Of a stretch of 64,000 nucleotides of DNA, positions 36,168 to 48,424 are shown piece by piece. Positions within the stretch are counted from its first letter, which is position 1. Each line of letters opens with the position of its first letter. Source of the DNA: Metallyticus violacea (taxonomy: Eukaryota; Arthropoda; Insecta; Mantodea; Metallyticidae); assembly GCA_030762175.1 (NCBI GenBank), contig CM060833.1, positions 160,925,501 to 160,989,500 of the forward strand. Reading direction: 5' to 3'. The translations under genes and the position numbers were made by a program. The notes beneath the pieces were generated by a model. It saw only the letters and a list, made by a program, of their open reading frames with translations. It searched no databases and was not told the DNA's origin.

Positions 36168-37369
36168 GAGAGTAGGTCTATAAGTTTCCGGCCTAACCAT
36201 TTTCTAGGTATGATAAAGGCAAAAACTATATTAAAAAATTAGAAATCTTGTCTGCAAAATGGGCATAAGCAGCATCCATCACTTCTTCGTCACACTTAAA
36301 TTTCCTTCCTCTAAGGTCCTTGAGTTCTGAGAAGAGGAAATAGTCCCCCCCCCCCCAGGGAGCTAGATCTGGGCTGTAGGGTGGATGGTCGATCTCCTTG
36401 AAGCCAAATTTCTTCATAGCATCCTTTGCAACAAGAGCTGTGGGCACAGGCGTGTTGTCGTGAAGAAGTCACACACCACCATTCATCTTTCTTCTTTGAT
36501 GCAAGTACATAGTCTGTGGCAGCATAGTACTCCCCATTTACTATGGTGTTCCTCTCCTCGAAGTCAATGAAGAGTATTCCTTAAGGCCATGATCTTGACC
36601 TTTAGATTTTTTTTAATGGTCTTTAATGCCCATTTTTACTACTGAGGCACCACAGGCGGTTTACAAATGGTCCTTCACCTGGTTTACACCACTCCATTGA
36701 TTCTCTTTAGGACAAGGGCTCATAGTTTCATCACCTGTAATAATAGTTTTCAGAACTTCTCTCGTTGCCATGTCATAGCTCCAAAAATGCCTGACAACAG
36801 TTGACTTGTTGCTGCTTTTGGACTGAGGAAAGAAGTCTAGTCACCCATCTTGCACTGATCTTATTCATGTTTACATGTTCATGAATAATTCAAAGAACTG
36901 TTGTTTTAGAAAGGTCCACTCTTGCTGCTATCTGTATCTTTGAGCCGCTGGTCTTCTATAATTTCTTCTTTCACAAGAGCGATGTTTTCAGGATTGAGCA
37001 CCTCCAAGGGCGGACCTGCTTGCACTTTGTCTTCAATGCTTTCTCAACCCTTTCAAAAAAGATTGGTCCATTCTTTTACAATAGAATATGAGGTAGATGC
37101 TTCCCATATACTCCTTCCAATCGCTGTTTAATTTCATTTGTAATAAGTCCTTCTTTTTGTGAAGAATGTAATAACAGCTGGATACTCCATTTTGAATATG
37201 TCACAGTCTTGTACACATAGCCTTCTTTATGCAACTGTATCTGAACAAAGCAGAGCAGAAGTTACAGCTGCAATTATTTACTTAACAGATGAGTATAACA
37301 ACATTTAAGGATTTTGTGAAGATGATAATCCTTATCGACTAGGCCAGAAACTTAATGGACCTACCCTCA
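36168..37369 (-). mobile_element. Mariner element, broken transposase, same family as 48425-50004
   Basis: Inverted termini AGTAGGTCTATAAGTTTCCGGCCTA (left) and its near-complement ending at 37369 enclose a minus-strand transposase remnant. The clearest part, 36226-36447, reads ALVAKDAMKKFGFKEIDHPP, then YSPDLAPWGGGDYFLFSEL (the G run is a poly-C insertion; normally PSDYFLFS) and RKFKCDEEVMDA. The N-terminal part near 36920-37140 is visible mainly as its antisense frame. A 3' fragment of SINE B lies inside at about 36605-36665. Confidence 0.85.
36605..36665 (-). repeat. SINE family B 3' fragment nested in mariner
   Basis: TTTAATGCCCATTTTTACTACTGAGGCACCACAGGCGG is the reverse complement of the end of the SINE at 60385-60675 (CCGCCTGTGGTGCCTCAGTAGTAAAAACGGGC). 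It is truncated at its 5' side. Confidence 0.75.
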
Positions 37370-38790
37370 TATAATACAATGAAGGTAAAGGGAAAATGCC
37401 TTTTGGAGGCTTTAAAGAATGTTACTAAGATATCAGTGATGATTGGTGCCTCACAAACATTCAATGGGTATAGCTTGTCAGTAAATCTAAATGGCAGTAG
37501 ATTTGAGTTGATGGCAAACTGCAGTAAATTTGTGTTGATTAATGTTGGTGTGAAAATTGCTAATCCAAAAATATTTTGCAGGGAAATCTTGTGAGACTAA
37601 CCTTTGACCCTAACTGAAAGATAGTCAGCTGATATGTATTTATGAGTAATTTGCAGTAAATAGAGAAAGTACTTAATACCTAGTTTGAACATAATAGTAA
37701 CAATGTGCTTCAGTATATTTATGTGGTTTTTATCACAATTGTTCAATGTATATAGCACTAATCATTTTTCAAAATGGCACTATTTTGCCCTTATGCACGA
37801 CTGAATATTCTTTGGCCACTAATTAACAGCAACATGTGCTATCTCCAGGTGAAATGTACCACTGCTGCCTCTATGAATCATTTGAGGCTCTCAATATTGG
37901 GATGCCTTTTCTTTAATGTCATATCTTCAAGCATTGTTCACAGCTTATTTTTCAACAGGATGAGTTCTGCATCTTGAGCAGCAATAAAATTGAGAACATT
38001 TCTCTGGGTGGATTTTGCCTTGGAGCTGGTGCTGAATTTTCCTGAAAGCTTCAGTGCCTATTCTTGAACATATCTTTTGCCACAGATTCAGGGAGAGGTT
38101 CCATACAGATTAGCTAATGTCTATTCCCTTTTGGGAGAAAATCAGCTAAGTGTTGCAATTGTAGTTCACTTCCAATCAAACCATAAATAAAGACAATGGT
38201 GGTGGTCCCTCTGGATCCTCGAAACCCTTTCACAAACTTCTTGGAAAATCAAAAGTTAAAAGTCCTGTCATTTTGGCAGTAGTAGCTCTAATTGTTGGTA
38301 TACATTTTTCATTTATAAAAGGAATTTTTCGGCTCCCATGGTTAGCATAATGCTCATGTAGGCATCTGCTATTTCAGGCTTGGAATTTAAAAAAAAAAAA
38401 AAAAAAGTATGATTCAAAATTTGCTGTTAGCAATCCGCAGATATTTCATGCTTCATAATATTTTGAATTTCACACTGGATTGTGGGATTTGAGGGAAGGT
38501 AAGTGCAGAGTTTGATGGGATTAAAGGTACCTCAATAAGTAGTGAGTGAAATACTGATGGCCTATAGCCATTGGTGGCTAAATATGGGTGCTAAGATTAC
38601 ATGTGTACAAAGCCTTGCATGGCTCACCAGGGAATCTAGAAAATAAGAACTAGGCAAGGATTAATGTTCCTAGTCTTTAACCACCAATTCTGTTAATTAT
38701 TGTTGGGAATGTTTTGTGCTGGTATGGCTCAAAGTGTACTGTAGACTTGGACCAGTCATGGTGAATGATTGGCTGTCTGAATTTGGGAGG
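37370..38790. other. Intergenic stretch without recognised gene
   Basis: AT-rich sequence with an 18-base A run at about 38390-38406. ORFs of 67-79 codons (37355-37594, 37774-37977) show no family resemblance that I can support. Confidence 0.4.
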
Positions 38791-38799
38791 AGTAAGCGT

Positions 38800-39800
38800 A
38801 TTTTTGGCGTAGGTTGCTTCTCAGTTCATGGAGGTAACGAAATTCAATTGGTGCAGTGATGTTGGATGTGGTGGAGTTTACTATCTCGGAGTATTTTTTA
38901 TTATATGATTGTGTAAAAGATTCGCCTTCTTGGATCCGGCGTTTGGTACTTTCGAAAGCCCTGGTTGATGTATCCTGTTCCGGTATGATTCTAGAGCCAC
39001 AAAGTGTGATGTGCTTTGCTGTATGCTGATGAACGTCTGCTATAGGTCCTTTAGTGTGTTTTCTATTTCTTGAAACTTGAGAATCGATTAATTGCTGCTA
39101 GTAGCTCCTACAGACCAGCGATAATGGGATGGTAGGATATTGATATTTATGTTGGTGTTACTCGCTGGCGAAGGTGAAGGTATATCCGTCTTGGAATAAG
39201 TGGGCAAACGACTTGGTCAATGAATATAACGATCTGCTTTTCCGTAGGTGAAGCGGTAGCGGAGTCGGTTGGCCAGGTCGGGGTTAGTACATTTCGCGGT
39301 GATGGACCTGAATAGTAAAGAGGCGGCTGGATGCAGACGTCCGCTTAATGTCCGAAGCATCAGCAGGACAAGTCCATGATGTCCTCCTCCAACAGTAACT
39401 CGTCGAAGGGAGTTGGCGTATTCTGCATGGCCCACGAAAATTACTCCTACCAGCGGAGGTAACTATGAGCTGAATTTATATGTACCACTCGCTCTCTCGA
39501 CGACCGAAAAAATGCACCATGCGCAGGGGGAAAAGTAATGCCGGGCAATGCGGCGCATTACGGCGCCATAGGTTGGTTTGGCGATAGAGTGTAGCGGTTA
39601 CAGTGATTAGTTATGTGATTCGGTGGAAGTGGCGAAATTTGATGGGAAGATGTGGGTGGATTAATAACGGAGGGGGCTCAGAGAAGGTTTGATGTCTTGA
39701 GCTCAGAGCTCAACTGTAGCTCGTACCGGCATTGTCTTCTTTGCTGAAGAACTAATTGCGGAGACGGACTACTTGTGAGCTATGTTGCTGGGGGATGGGT
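38800..39800 (-). other. Possible 5'/gag part of a further LINE
   Basis: Composition changes here to clearly higher GC (for example GCCGGGCAATGCGGCGCATTACGGCGCC near 39540). Minus-strand frames contain Ser/Pro/Asn-rich text, including the 72-codon frame at 39217-39435, but no zinc knuckle or RT box. Position, head-to-tail with the LINE at 39900-43050, suggests the start of another copy. This is inference. Confidence 0.25.
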
Positions 39801-39899
39801 GATATGGGAATGAACTCTGAATGCCAATCTAGGAATGAAGAATGAGTGCAATTAATAATACAAATGGCTAAGGTTATTTGATGCTGTTTAATGAACTAT

Positions 39900-42800
39900 G
39901 AATTTGGATATATTTTTTTGTGTGTGTATTATTTTAAAACGTTTATATGCGGGTGTTAGTAATGTTAACTTGAGTGAGGGAGGTGTGTTAGTATGTATGT
40001 TATGAAAAATATGTTCACAGAGCCCCGAGTTAGGTTAGTCAGATGTAGGACCTGCAGCAAGACTGTACGGTGGAACGGCAGTACTAATGTCTAATGTACC
40101 AATTAGAATGCCAAATGAGTTAATTTTACTTTTGGACTGCTGTTTCGTCTTAAAGTCCATGAAAGATCGTAAGTGGGCATTTATACGGGCCAAATGTAGG
40201 ATCATAATCCAAATATTTAGATAAGGGAAGGGGTATGGTTTTGAAAATACTGGTACACAATCTAAGGCAAACTTCTTCATAAATGCGGTATTGTATGCAT
40301 TCTTAGTTTTCAGTGGAGTGGGGCGACAGGTATGAAGCAAGAGTAGTTTGGCTGTGGTTCGTAATATTTTTCTTTGGAATGTTTGTAGTTTTTGTAAGGT
40401 ATAATATATGTCTATGCTTTATACCCCCATACTCGCGCAGTGTCGGTGATTATTGGTCTCAATCAAAGTGAGATATGTATTTAGATCAGTTCTTGCAGTC
40501 GGTGATTGGCTCTACAGCTTATGTTGGTGAAGTTTTCTTTGAGGTCAATGTCTATGGTTATTCCTCGATACTTTACTGCGATTGTTTATGCTGTTTTCCT
40601 GAACAGATTGAGAGGTGGCATATTGCGTTTGCGATGCAAAAGGCGCTTGGTGAATAGAATTGCCTGGCATTTGACAGGGTTTATTTCGACACGACAGAGG
40701 ATACCATTTCTCGAGTGTGTGGAGTGATTGTAGGACCCTATTATAAATACCTGTTACCGGAATGTGCCATGATCGTGGTATCATCGCCGTAAATGTATTT
40801 GTTGGCGTTTGGCACTGTAGGGATGTCATTTATGTGGAGGCTTAAAAGAGCTATGCTACTCTGAAGAAACATATCAACTAGGATTGTCTGCTTAGTAGAC
40901 ATGGTGCTGTTTACTACAGATTTGAATGTTCTATCCATAAGTTAATTAGCAATAACTAGCATCTGATAATTTGTAGTACAGCAGTTTTGATAGTAAACAT
41001 GCCACATTCTATCAAAACCTCATTCAATGTCCAATCAATTGAGCACCTGTTGATATGTGGATATTAAAGGTTTTTTTTTTTTTTTTTGGACAAATCTTAG
41101 TAAGCGAGTTCAGGAGGTTGATTGGTTGGTTAACACGATCATTGTTGGACTTAGTAAAGTACATGGGCTGTCTTCCAAGGCAGATAAAGTGTCCATATTC
41201 CACTGAGAAGCTCTAAATGAGCGCAAAGTACTGCAACGCGGTATCAGAGATATATTTTGAAAGCGGCGTCTGTAAGTGCTTTGGCCTTAGGCTTGTCCGT
41301 TTCAGTGGCTGTATCATCATTGGTATGTATGTCATTGAATTATCTGGTGCGTTTACGAGTTAAGTGCGTATTTTATCTCTTTCAACGTCAATGGTTCCTG
41401 AGATGGCATTCAATTGGTCGTCGATTGTTTTAAATATTCGTTGATGGAGCTCAGCTTTGAGCTGTTGGGCAACTGGGTATCTTGTGTGTTGCCACTGCTG
41501 AAATATTACCAACGGTATAGCTTTAGAAATAGCATCCGATATAACTGCCTCTTTAAGTTTGATACTGCCGAATTTAGATCTTATTTGTGAGTCAGAAAAG
41601 GTTCAGAAAGAGTGATTTTTTTTATGTGTGCTCTAAAGGCCACCCTATTAGGCGCAATTTCTGCGCGGTGGAAGTTGTGCCTAGTACAGAGGGGCCTTCC
41701 ACGGTTAAGATTCCCGGGGAATAGTCATTTAATGCATGTTAATACAAGTCTTTCACGTTAAAACTATCCCGCAAGTATCTGAAAGTGGACAGCATGATGG
41801 CAATGAGGGGCATGCCTTCCCTTCCACCCATATCTGGGTCTGTTCGGTAGACTAGTATGTATAACATGTCCTGTTGTGATAAATTCGTTTCTGTAATGGA
41901 AGTTACTGTACATTGAGAAATTTGCGGAGTTCAGTTTTACGACTGTATATACGGTTGGCATTTCATGTGACAACATGTATGTGTTTGGCGGTCATTTTCG
42001 GTGCACCTCATAAAAGAGATGAAAGATTTCCACGTTTTCTACAATAAAGGCAGAGCTACGCTCCGGCTGCGTGATGAAGCATTCTAAAACATCCTTCGCC
42101 ATGGTAAACCGCATTCTTGGACAATTGATCCCTCCAAATATTAACCTGCATTAGGGTAAAGTCAATGTTTCCGGAATGAATATTTCTGCGTTCCTGTAGT
42201 AGCAGGTGGGGCTTGATGTTGATTATTTTGCACCGTTATTGTGATCGGTTTTGTCTTTGGAGTTACCATGTGTCTACTACGCTACCACTTTCGGCCTTGC
42301 GGCCATTCCTGCACACCAGGGTCCAGCCCTCCCTTTTCTGATTACCCCGGTGGGGGGGGGGTGTTCTTGGTACTGTCTTGTGGCCAGAACTTCATGCGTG
42401 CCTTTGAAATTCTGGGCATCCCCGATTGCGGGACCTATGTCTCTGTGCCTTACAGGACGCAGCGTCTCTCCGTGTCTGCAATTCTGCATTCGCGGCTCAG
42501 AGCTGGCCCGCATTTGGAACGCACGGGATTTCTTACTTGACAATGCCTTTCGTCATGCGCGAGAGAATGGCACCCGTAACAAGTGCCGCAGGTCTCCTAT
42601 AGTCGTCCACCAAGATACAAAAGTAGCACAGCCCTATTATCGCCTTCGGCGCTTGGTGCTTATTTAGGTTTCGAATCCCAATTAAGTACATAAAGACGGA
42701 AGTGGGCGGCTTCTTTGAAGTTTGTAGAGGTGTTGCACTCTGAGTTCCCCATTATTCAGGTATTTCAAATCCTTGGAAAGTCTTTCACCATCATCCTGTA

Positions 42801-43050
42801 ACTCCTTTCTTAGGGTGTCTCCCGATGTGGAAGCAAAGATGATCAAGCAAACAAATCGATTGCAGTCTACCTCCCTTGTCATTTTTATCTCCACATTCTA
42901 AGAGAGCGGCTCTGCTGATTGCATAACTCCGGATTGTGCCACCAATCACACGCGCAGGAATGGATTCAATCTGAGAGACCAGCGGTGACGGGTGGAGAGG
43001 TGACTGTAGGTGTGGGTGAAGTGGAATGGAAGTGCTGGCTGGGAGATGGA
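39900..43050 (-). mobile_element. Jockey-type LINE remnant (gag, endonuclease start, RT)
   Basis: Minus-strand order from the right: gag zinc knuckles TCGTCYGCHSLAHDERHC (42540-42592) then VRSKCGPALSRECR and a broken RSRNRGCP; endonuclease N terminus NANRIYSRKTELRKFLNVQ (about 41930-41990, expected WNANGI..RK.EL..FL); RT box NDRVNQPINLLNSLTKIC (about 41090-41150); FDRMWH (about 41010); LHINDIPTVPNANKYIYGDDTTIMAHSGN (40760-40860, YGDD for YADD); LHTLEKW; and a thumb-like LQKLQTFQRKILRT near 40370-40400. Numerous stops and shifts; an 18-base A run sits inside the RT. Inactive. Confidence 0.75.
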
Positions 43051-44230
43051 GTTTTGCGCGTTTGAGGAGGGATAAGTGTTTGGCATAGAAGAACTGCTAA
43101 CAGTTGTAGCAGCCAAAGGCACAACGCTGAAGGTGGCATTTTGCCCTTCGCTTATCGATGCCTAACAAAAGCAACTGCCGCAAAAGTACCCCCCCCCCCC
43201 TTCCTTAACGCATATTGAGTAACAAGAAGCTCGCTTGAGAGCTAAGACAAAAGAAAAAACTGCCTGAAGACAGACTACTGTAAGATGCTGTTCTCAGAGA
43301 AATAAGCCGAGCGCAGCAGCATCTAACAATGGGCTCGCAAATTACTTACGTATTAGGACAGGAGAGAGGAAAGGCAGAAACAGTAGGAGAGAACGACAAA
43401 TAAAGGGCGCTGAAAGGCGCGAGGTGTGGAGGGCTTGCCCTAAGGCACTTAAGACTGTCGACTGCGGCTGTACAATTCACTCTGCTAATCGTATACGGCG
43501 TCCATTAGCGCATTGTAAATCGGGAGCTGCCAAGAAGCGATTGCTCATGCCGCAGTTCCGGATCTGGTCGCTGATTAACGTTCCCCATGAAGCTCTGACG
43601 AGAACAATGTGTGTACGCCGATTTTTTTAATACCCCCTCCCTAAAAGAGGCATCACCTCGCTCCTCGGAGACGATCATACATAAATTATCTACATCACCT
43701 CTTGCTTTTAGTAATAACAGCATGCAGAGAGTCACAGGAGTGAAGTATTTGGATACTGCTGTTGCTCCCTGGAATTCAGTGGGGATAGATGAAGGGCTCG
43801 CATTCAAGAGCGACAGGCATGCTGTAGTCCGGGAGACATACTTGATCAAGTGGCCCAGTGTGCCCTCATGGGGTGTTATATAAGTTGGCAGACATGCCCG
43901 TACATGAAGGATTCTGGATGGAGGTTAAGAGTGAGGAGCAGCACCTACTGTTGAGGATGTGTTTGTAGTTACTGTTAGTATTTCATGCAATAAGTTAGCT
44001 GTTTATTAGTTGCTGCTCGAAGAGTAAATTTCAACTAGAACCTATTGTAAATATATTAGATTACCAAGGAGTATAGGTAGTAATGCTTAAGGTTACCCTA
44101 TTGTTAGTGGTTAATAATAGTTTTTGTACTATATGCAAAATGCTCGTTTGTTCTAATTATATTGCTACATGCAAGTTTTCCTCCCTACATATAAAATATC
44201 TTAATCTATTTTTATACATTAATCTTTCTA
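43050..44230. other. Unresolved higher-GC stretch between two LINE remnants
   Basis: It contains a run of eleven C at about 43190-43200 and open frames on both strands (43424-43630 +, 43505-43849 -, 43611-43883 +) that match nothing I recognise. It may be the 3' UTR of the upstream LINE and the 5' UTR of the next, or an unrelated insertion. Confidence 0.3.
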
Positions 44231-47000
44231 CCCTTTAAGAATGCCCCTGAGTTGGCAGTAAATTACTTTGTATGCAAACAAGCTTAATGAGCCAGCTACC
44301 TTGTGCGTAACTTTGGAGACTACCTTTGCATGGCAGCGCAAGGTCTTTGAGGCCTGTAAAGAGTGAGATGAGTGCATGTGTTCGTGTATTTGAAGTGTGT
44401 ATGCTCCTAGGAATCCGTCCAACTGTGTACATGACTAGGAGAAGTTTATTAATTTGCTTCAGATATTCCTGGATATAGGATCTCCGGCGACCCCAGGCCA
44501 ATTGTCCGATTGGAAACTGACAGGGGTCATAGGTGTTTGTCATGGGACGTTTTATATTCTCCTATGTTTTGAACAATTGGTTGTAATTTCTGCTTTTCTT
44601 TTTGTACAGATTAAAGCTGAAATGTTTGATGAATAGCTCAGTAGTGTGTACTACTTCATGTAAAAGAAATGCCGAAACTACTGGTGGGATGGGACTTCTT
44701 AGAATTCGATATTGCATTGTTTTGAAACTTTGCAGCATGCCCTCATGCTGGGATCGCATGTGTTAACATTAGTTGGATTAATGTTTTATCTAATTTAAGG
44801 CTACTTTTTCACTTTAATAATAGAGAAAGTTTTGTTTACCTGTGTATTGGCGTTAGCTCTGACAAAATTAGCATCATGATTAAATTACTTTGACCTTCCA
44901 ACCTAGTCATTAACCTTTGAACTTTAACGCTTGGAGAGCATGTCTCCCGAAGGGATGAATATTGTATATGTATATTGTATATTCAATATTCGGATAATAT
45001 TGTTGCTTCGCATTTTCTTATGTTTAATTCGAGTCTCCGTTTCTCTAACCATGTGCCCAAAAAAATTTAGCACATTTTGTAGTCTTAGATGCATTATTCC
45101 CAGGGTTGTTCATTGCGTTATTCTTGTACCATCTGCCTAGATAAATGTGTCAGTCCTGGCCAATTGTGGCATATCTTTGATAAGGTTTATCCCAGTAGGC
45201 TTTCTTGTGGATCCCCGCTTTAATCAGCTTGCAGGACGAAAGGGTATAGCCATAGGCAGTTCTGAACGAGCGGCTGGATAGGCAATTAACACTATCATTG
45301 AATTTGAAAAATTGTGGGTGCTGAGTTTCTTAATTAGACCTGCACACCAAACTTTGTCGAAAACCCGTTCTAGGTGCAGGAAAACAAAACCTGTCGACAT
45401 ATTGAAACTACCTTTCTGTCTTTCTTTTCTGTCATTCTTAATTTGAATTGTAGTAGGGTGATGAGCTCTGAAGGCAAATTGTTCATTGGTGATTCTGTTT
45501 TTTTTTTTTTTTAATCAAATGCGTTTTAGAATCTTTTCAAAATGATTAATAGGCTAATTGCCCGTAATTTTTATATAGAATTGCCTTGCCTTGGTTTGAA
45601 TAAAAACAGCATTTTGCTTCTTTCCACATGGGAGGAAAACGCACATGTCGTGGTGTTTTAATATATGTTTGCAAGAAGCGTTAGCGCTATCGGCGCTGAA
45701 TGTTTTAAAACAATTTTATGCATTTTTCGAATTGTAAGGTGAGCCATTTCAGCCGTATTTGATTTTCTGATTTTATTATGAATGCGAATTATTCCTATTG
45801 GTCACACTTCCTCTCCCGTGTGACTCATAACAGCCATATCACATGTATTCGGCGTGAACGTTACGTTTACTGAGTCTGCGAACGCTTCGGCTCTGGCCTG
45901 GTAGGTTTCAGCTATACCGTTAACCGTATGCAACAATGAAATATTGTTGCGCTTGCGCTGATGTCTTTGGATACTCTCCCTATAATGTGCTGCTGTGAGC
46001 CGATGTTATCAAGTTACTCATTCAGTTGGTTTCTACTAATCACGAATATGTTCGTTGTACTTGACATAAATGTATAATATTCATTGCGATTAATTAGTTT
46101 ACTTAAGCTCTCCATTTTCGTTTTTAGCAATTTCTTTCTTGGATAGAGATATTAGTGTCACGAGTAAAGCAGCAGCAGTTGTCAGCGGATATTGTCCTGC
46201 GCAATAGCGGATTCGGCTATATCTAGAGCTTCCTCGTGTTTTTCGTGGCTGTCTTTATTGATGATTATAATGTACCTAGCTACAGTTTTTATGAATAGAT
46301 TACCCTGTTCCTTAGACTGTTCTTTAATAATCATATCGGACTCCACAGCGCTCCCGCGTACCATTTTCGGACCGTTATCCAAAGTACCAGTTTTACTGAA
46401 GCAGCGGACAGTGCGGCACACAAATTTCTTGGTGATTTTCAGGTTCTTATGAGGATCTGGAAAAATCTCTGCACTTAATGACCAAACATCTGAATGTTCT
46501 TGTTTGCTGCAGTGAGTTCCAGACTACGGTAAATTTAATAGCTAGCGAGGGATTAAATCGCCTAATCAGTTGATGCAACTCTTTTAAATAGTTATAATTG
46601 TGTATGTTTAGAGTAGCATAGCATATATACGGAAGATTGCGCCATTAATCATTAATAGTTACCCCCTCCCGTTCCAAACATTTTGCAATAGTGCAATTCC
46701 AAATCATACGATTGGAAGTATGTTCGTTGTGCTTCTTTCAGCACTAAATGGGATATATAAGCAGTGAGTGCGCCTTGCTGTGCTTGCAAACTGCCAGTAT
46801 GTTACCTGCATCCTTCGAATATGTAAATGAAGCAAGTATAGTAGCAGCGACCGTATACACATATTGTACTTCTCCGAGGTGAATCTTTACTGAACTGCGG
46901 GAAGCAATGGTGCTTTGTCGAATCGAATTGTAACGAGGTGGATCCGGCGTTCCAACATGGACGCTTAACAACTGCTGACATGCCGCATAGTGGAAGTTAT
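44230..47000 (-). mobile_element. Second Jockey-type LINE remnant (endonuclease end and RT)
   Basis: Minus-strand pieces from the right: SSVKIHLGEVQYVYTVAATI followed by a HSKAHSLLI end (46750-46900; endonuclease, expected ..IAGDLNAKH); RITNEQFAFRAHHPTTIQI (about 45440-45490); STGFVFLHLERVFDKVWCAGLIKKL (about 45320-45410, expected FLDVEKAFDKVWH.GLI.KL); MPQLARTDTFI-stop-ADGTRI (about 45120-45170, decayed YADD region); LQSFKTMQYRILRS (about 44690-44730, thumb); and a YDPCQ...RRRSYIQEYLK tail (44430-44530). Same orientation as the neighbouring LINE. Confidence 0.75.
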
Positions 47001-47280
47001 GTGCCTATTTTAGAGAGACGTGTTAGCGCCACTTATTGAACAATACTTAAAAGAAGAGAGGCAGGAATTGGGACATCATCGAAATGTCTACCTTCGTCGT
47101 GTTTCACATTTTACATGTGAAAATGGGTGTCACGTAGTTTAAACGTGGTTCGAAAAGGGGACTTGCCATGAAATATATCTCATGACACAAGAGCAATACC
47201 AGGGAAAGAGGAGTGTAATATTAAATCAGTAATTGCACTCTAAGAATGGAGTTTTCCTGCTTTCAGATTATCGGAGCTGA

Positions 47281-47643
47281 ACCGTGGATAATACAAAGAA
47301 CGCGTTAAATCGGCTAACTTACAGTTGTGAAAATATTCAGCTGCTATTAGAAGAGTTTCTTTTACTCGATAGCCCCATCTTAAATTTATTTAAGAGAGCA
47401 ACGCAATTGCTGAAGGCGGATGAAAAAGAGCTATTTAATATACCAGAATGTCTTTGTAAACCTTTAAATAAAATAAAATATGATTTAACTAAAATTTGGT
47501 GTACTTGGCATAAGCAACCGTTCAGATTCCGTTTTATGCCGAAACAGTACGATACAGGACCAAACGCTTTACATCCCTTCCAAAAGATACCATACCTAGA
47601 ATTTTTACGCCCTAAACAATCCACATACTTTGGCCGAGTTTGA
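47281..47643 (+). other. Unrecognised 120-codon open frame, 3' part made of SINE
   Basis: The longest unexplained frame in the intergenic region. The first 75 or so codons (NALNRLTYSCENIQLLLEEF, later DEKELFNIPECLCKP) look protein-like but match no family I know. It lacks an ATG near its start (opens after a TGA at 47278) and from about 47530 on it runs into reversed SINE A sequence. May be chance or an old element. Confidence 0.2.
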
Positions 47644-47920
47644 GCCGCGATCTATGAGGCAAATATTACCACTAGACCACGAAAACCGGCCAAGTTCGAT
47701 GGGTTTTTTACGGCGTAAAACTCCTAAGTAAGGGTTATTTCGGAAGGGCAGTAAAGTCATTGCTTTCCCTTGTAGATTTATGGCACGTAAAAGAACCTCA
47801 GGCCTGAAAGAAGGGGGCTCGGTGCAAAAGTTGTAGACCTTTTCACGATCAGAATTGAATGATGACCAGAGATGTTAAAGAGCATCCTTACATATGCCAA
47901 ATAAGTAAATATACCACCTG
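47530..47920. repeat. Two SINE A copies, head to head
   Basis: 47530-47692 is a minus copy (TTTACATCCCTTCCAAAAG...ATTACCACTAGACCACGAAAACCGGCC). Directly adjoining, 47695-47920 is a headless plus copy (TTCGATGGGTTTTTTACGGCG...AAAGAACCTCAGGCCTGAAAG...GTTAAAGAGCATCC). Together they form an imperfect inverted repeat. Confidence 0.8.
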
Positions 47921-48424
47921 GGCTGATGGATGGATCTATGGATTACAGATTTCTCATCTCTCTTTATTTCCTTATTTCTGTCTTTCAGGGGGGCATAATT
48001 TATATTTTGACGATACGATATATTAATACGTTTAAAATGGTACGTTTTCTCCTAGTCTGCATTATGTAACATTTATAGTGTTATAAACTAACATCTTTCA
48101 AATGGACCAATAAAGTTAAATGTTGCGCTTGTTAAATCTTGTCAAAGGAAAGGGTCTTTTGGGTTGTCCCATAGACTGCATTTCGTTGGCGCCATGAGTG
48201 AGAGGGAGACACAAGAGGTGAACTAATATTTAGTGATAGCAAGTTTATTTCATATTTCGATTATCAATAATTAAAGCAAATTTTATTTAAAACTTTTTTC
48301 TAAACTGAAATCTGTGACATCCGAAAGTGTGAAATGAGGCATTCTAAGCAAGTTATTTTCACTTTATTAGGTGCTATAATCTGCGTTAAAATCAGAGCAC
48401 ATGTAAATGTTTTTGCAAAACTTT

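Noticed and set aside
36922..37131. + strand ORF, and the similar minus ORF at 48582-48863
   Set aside because: Similar to each other only because each is antisense to the mariner N-terminal region.
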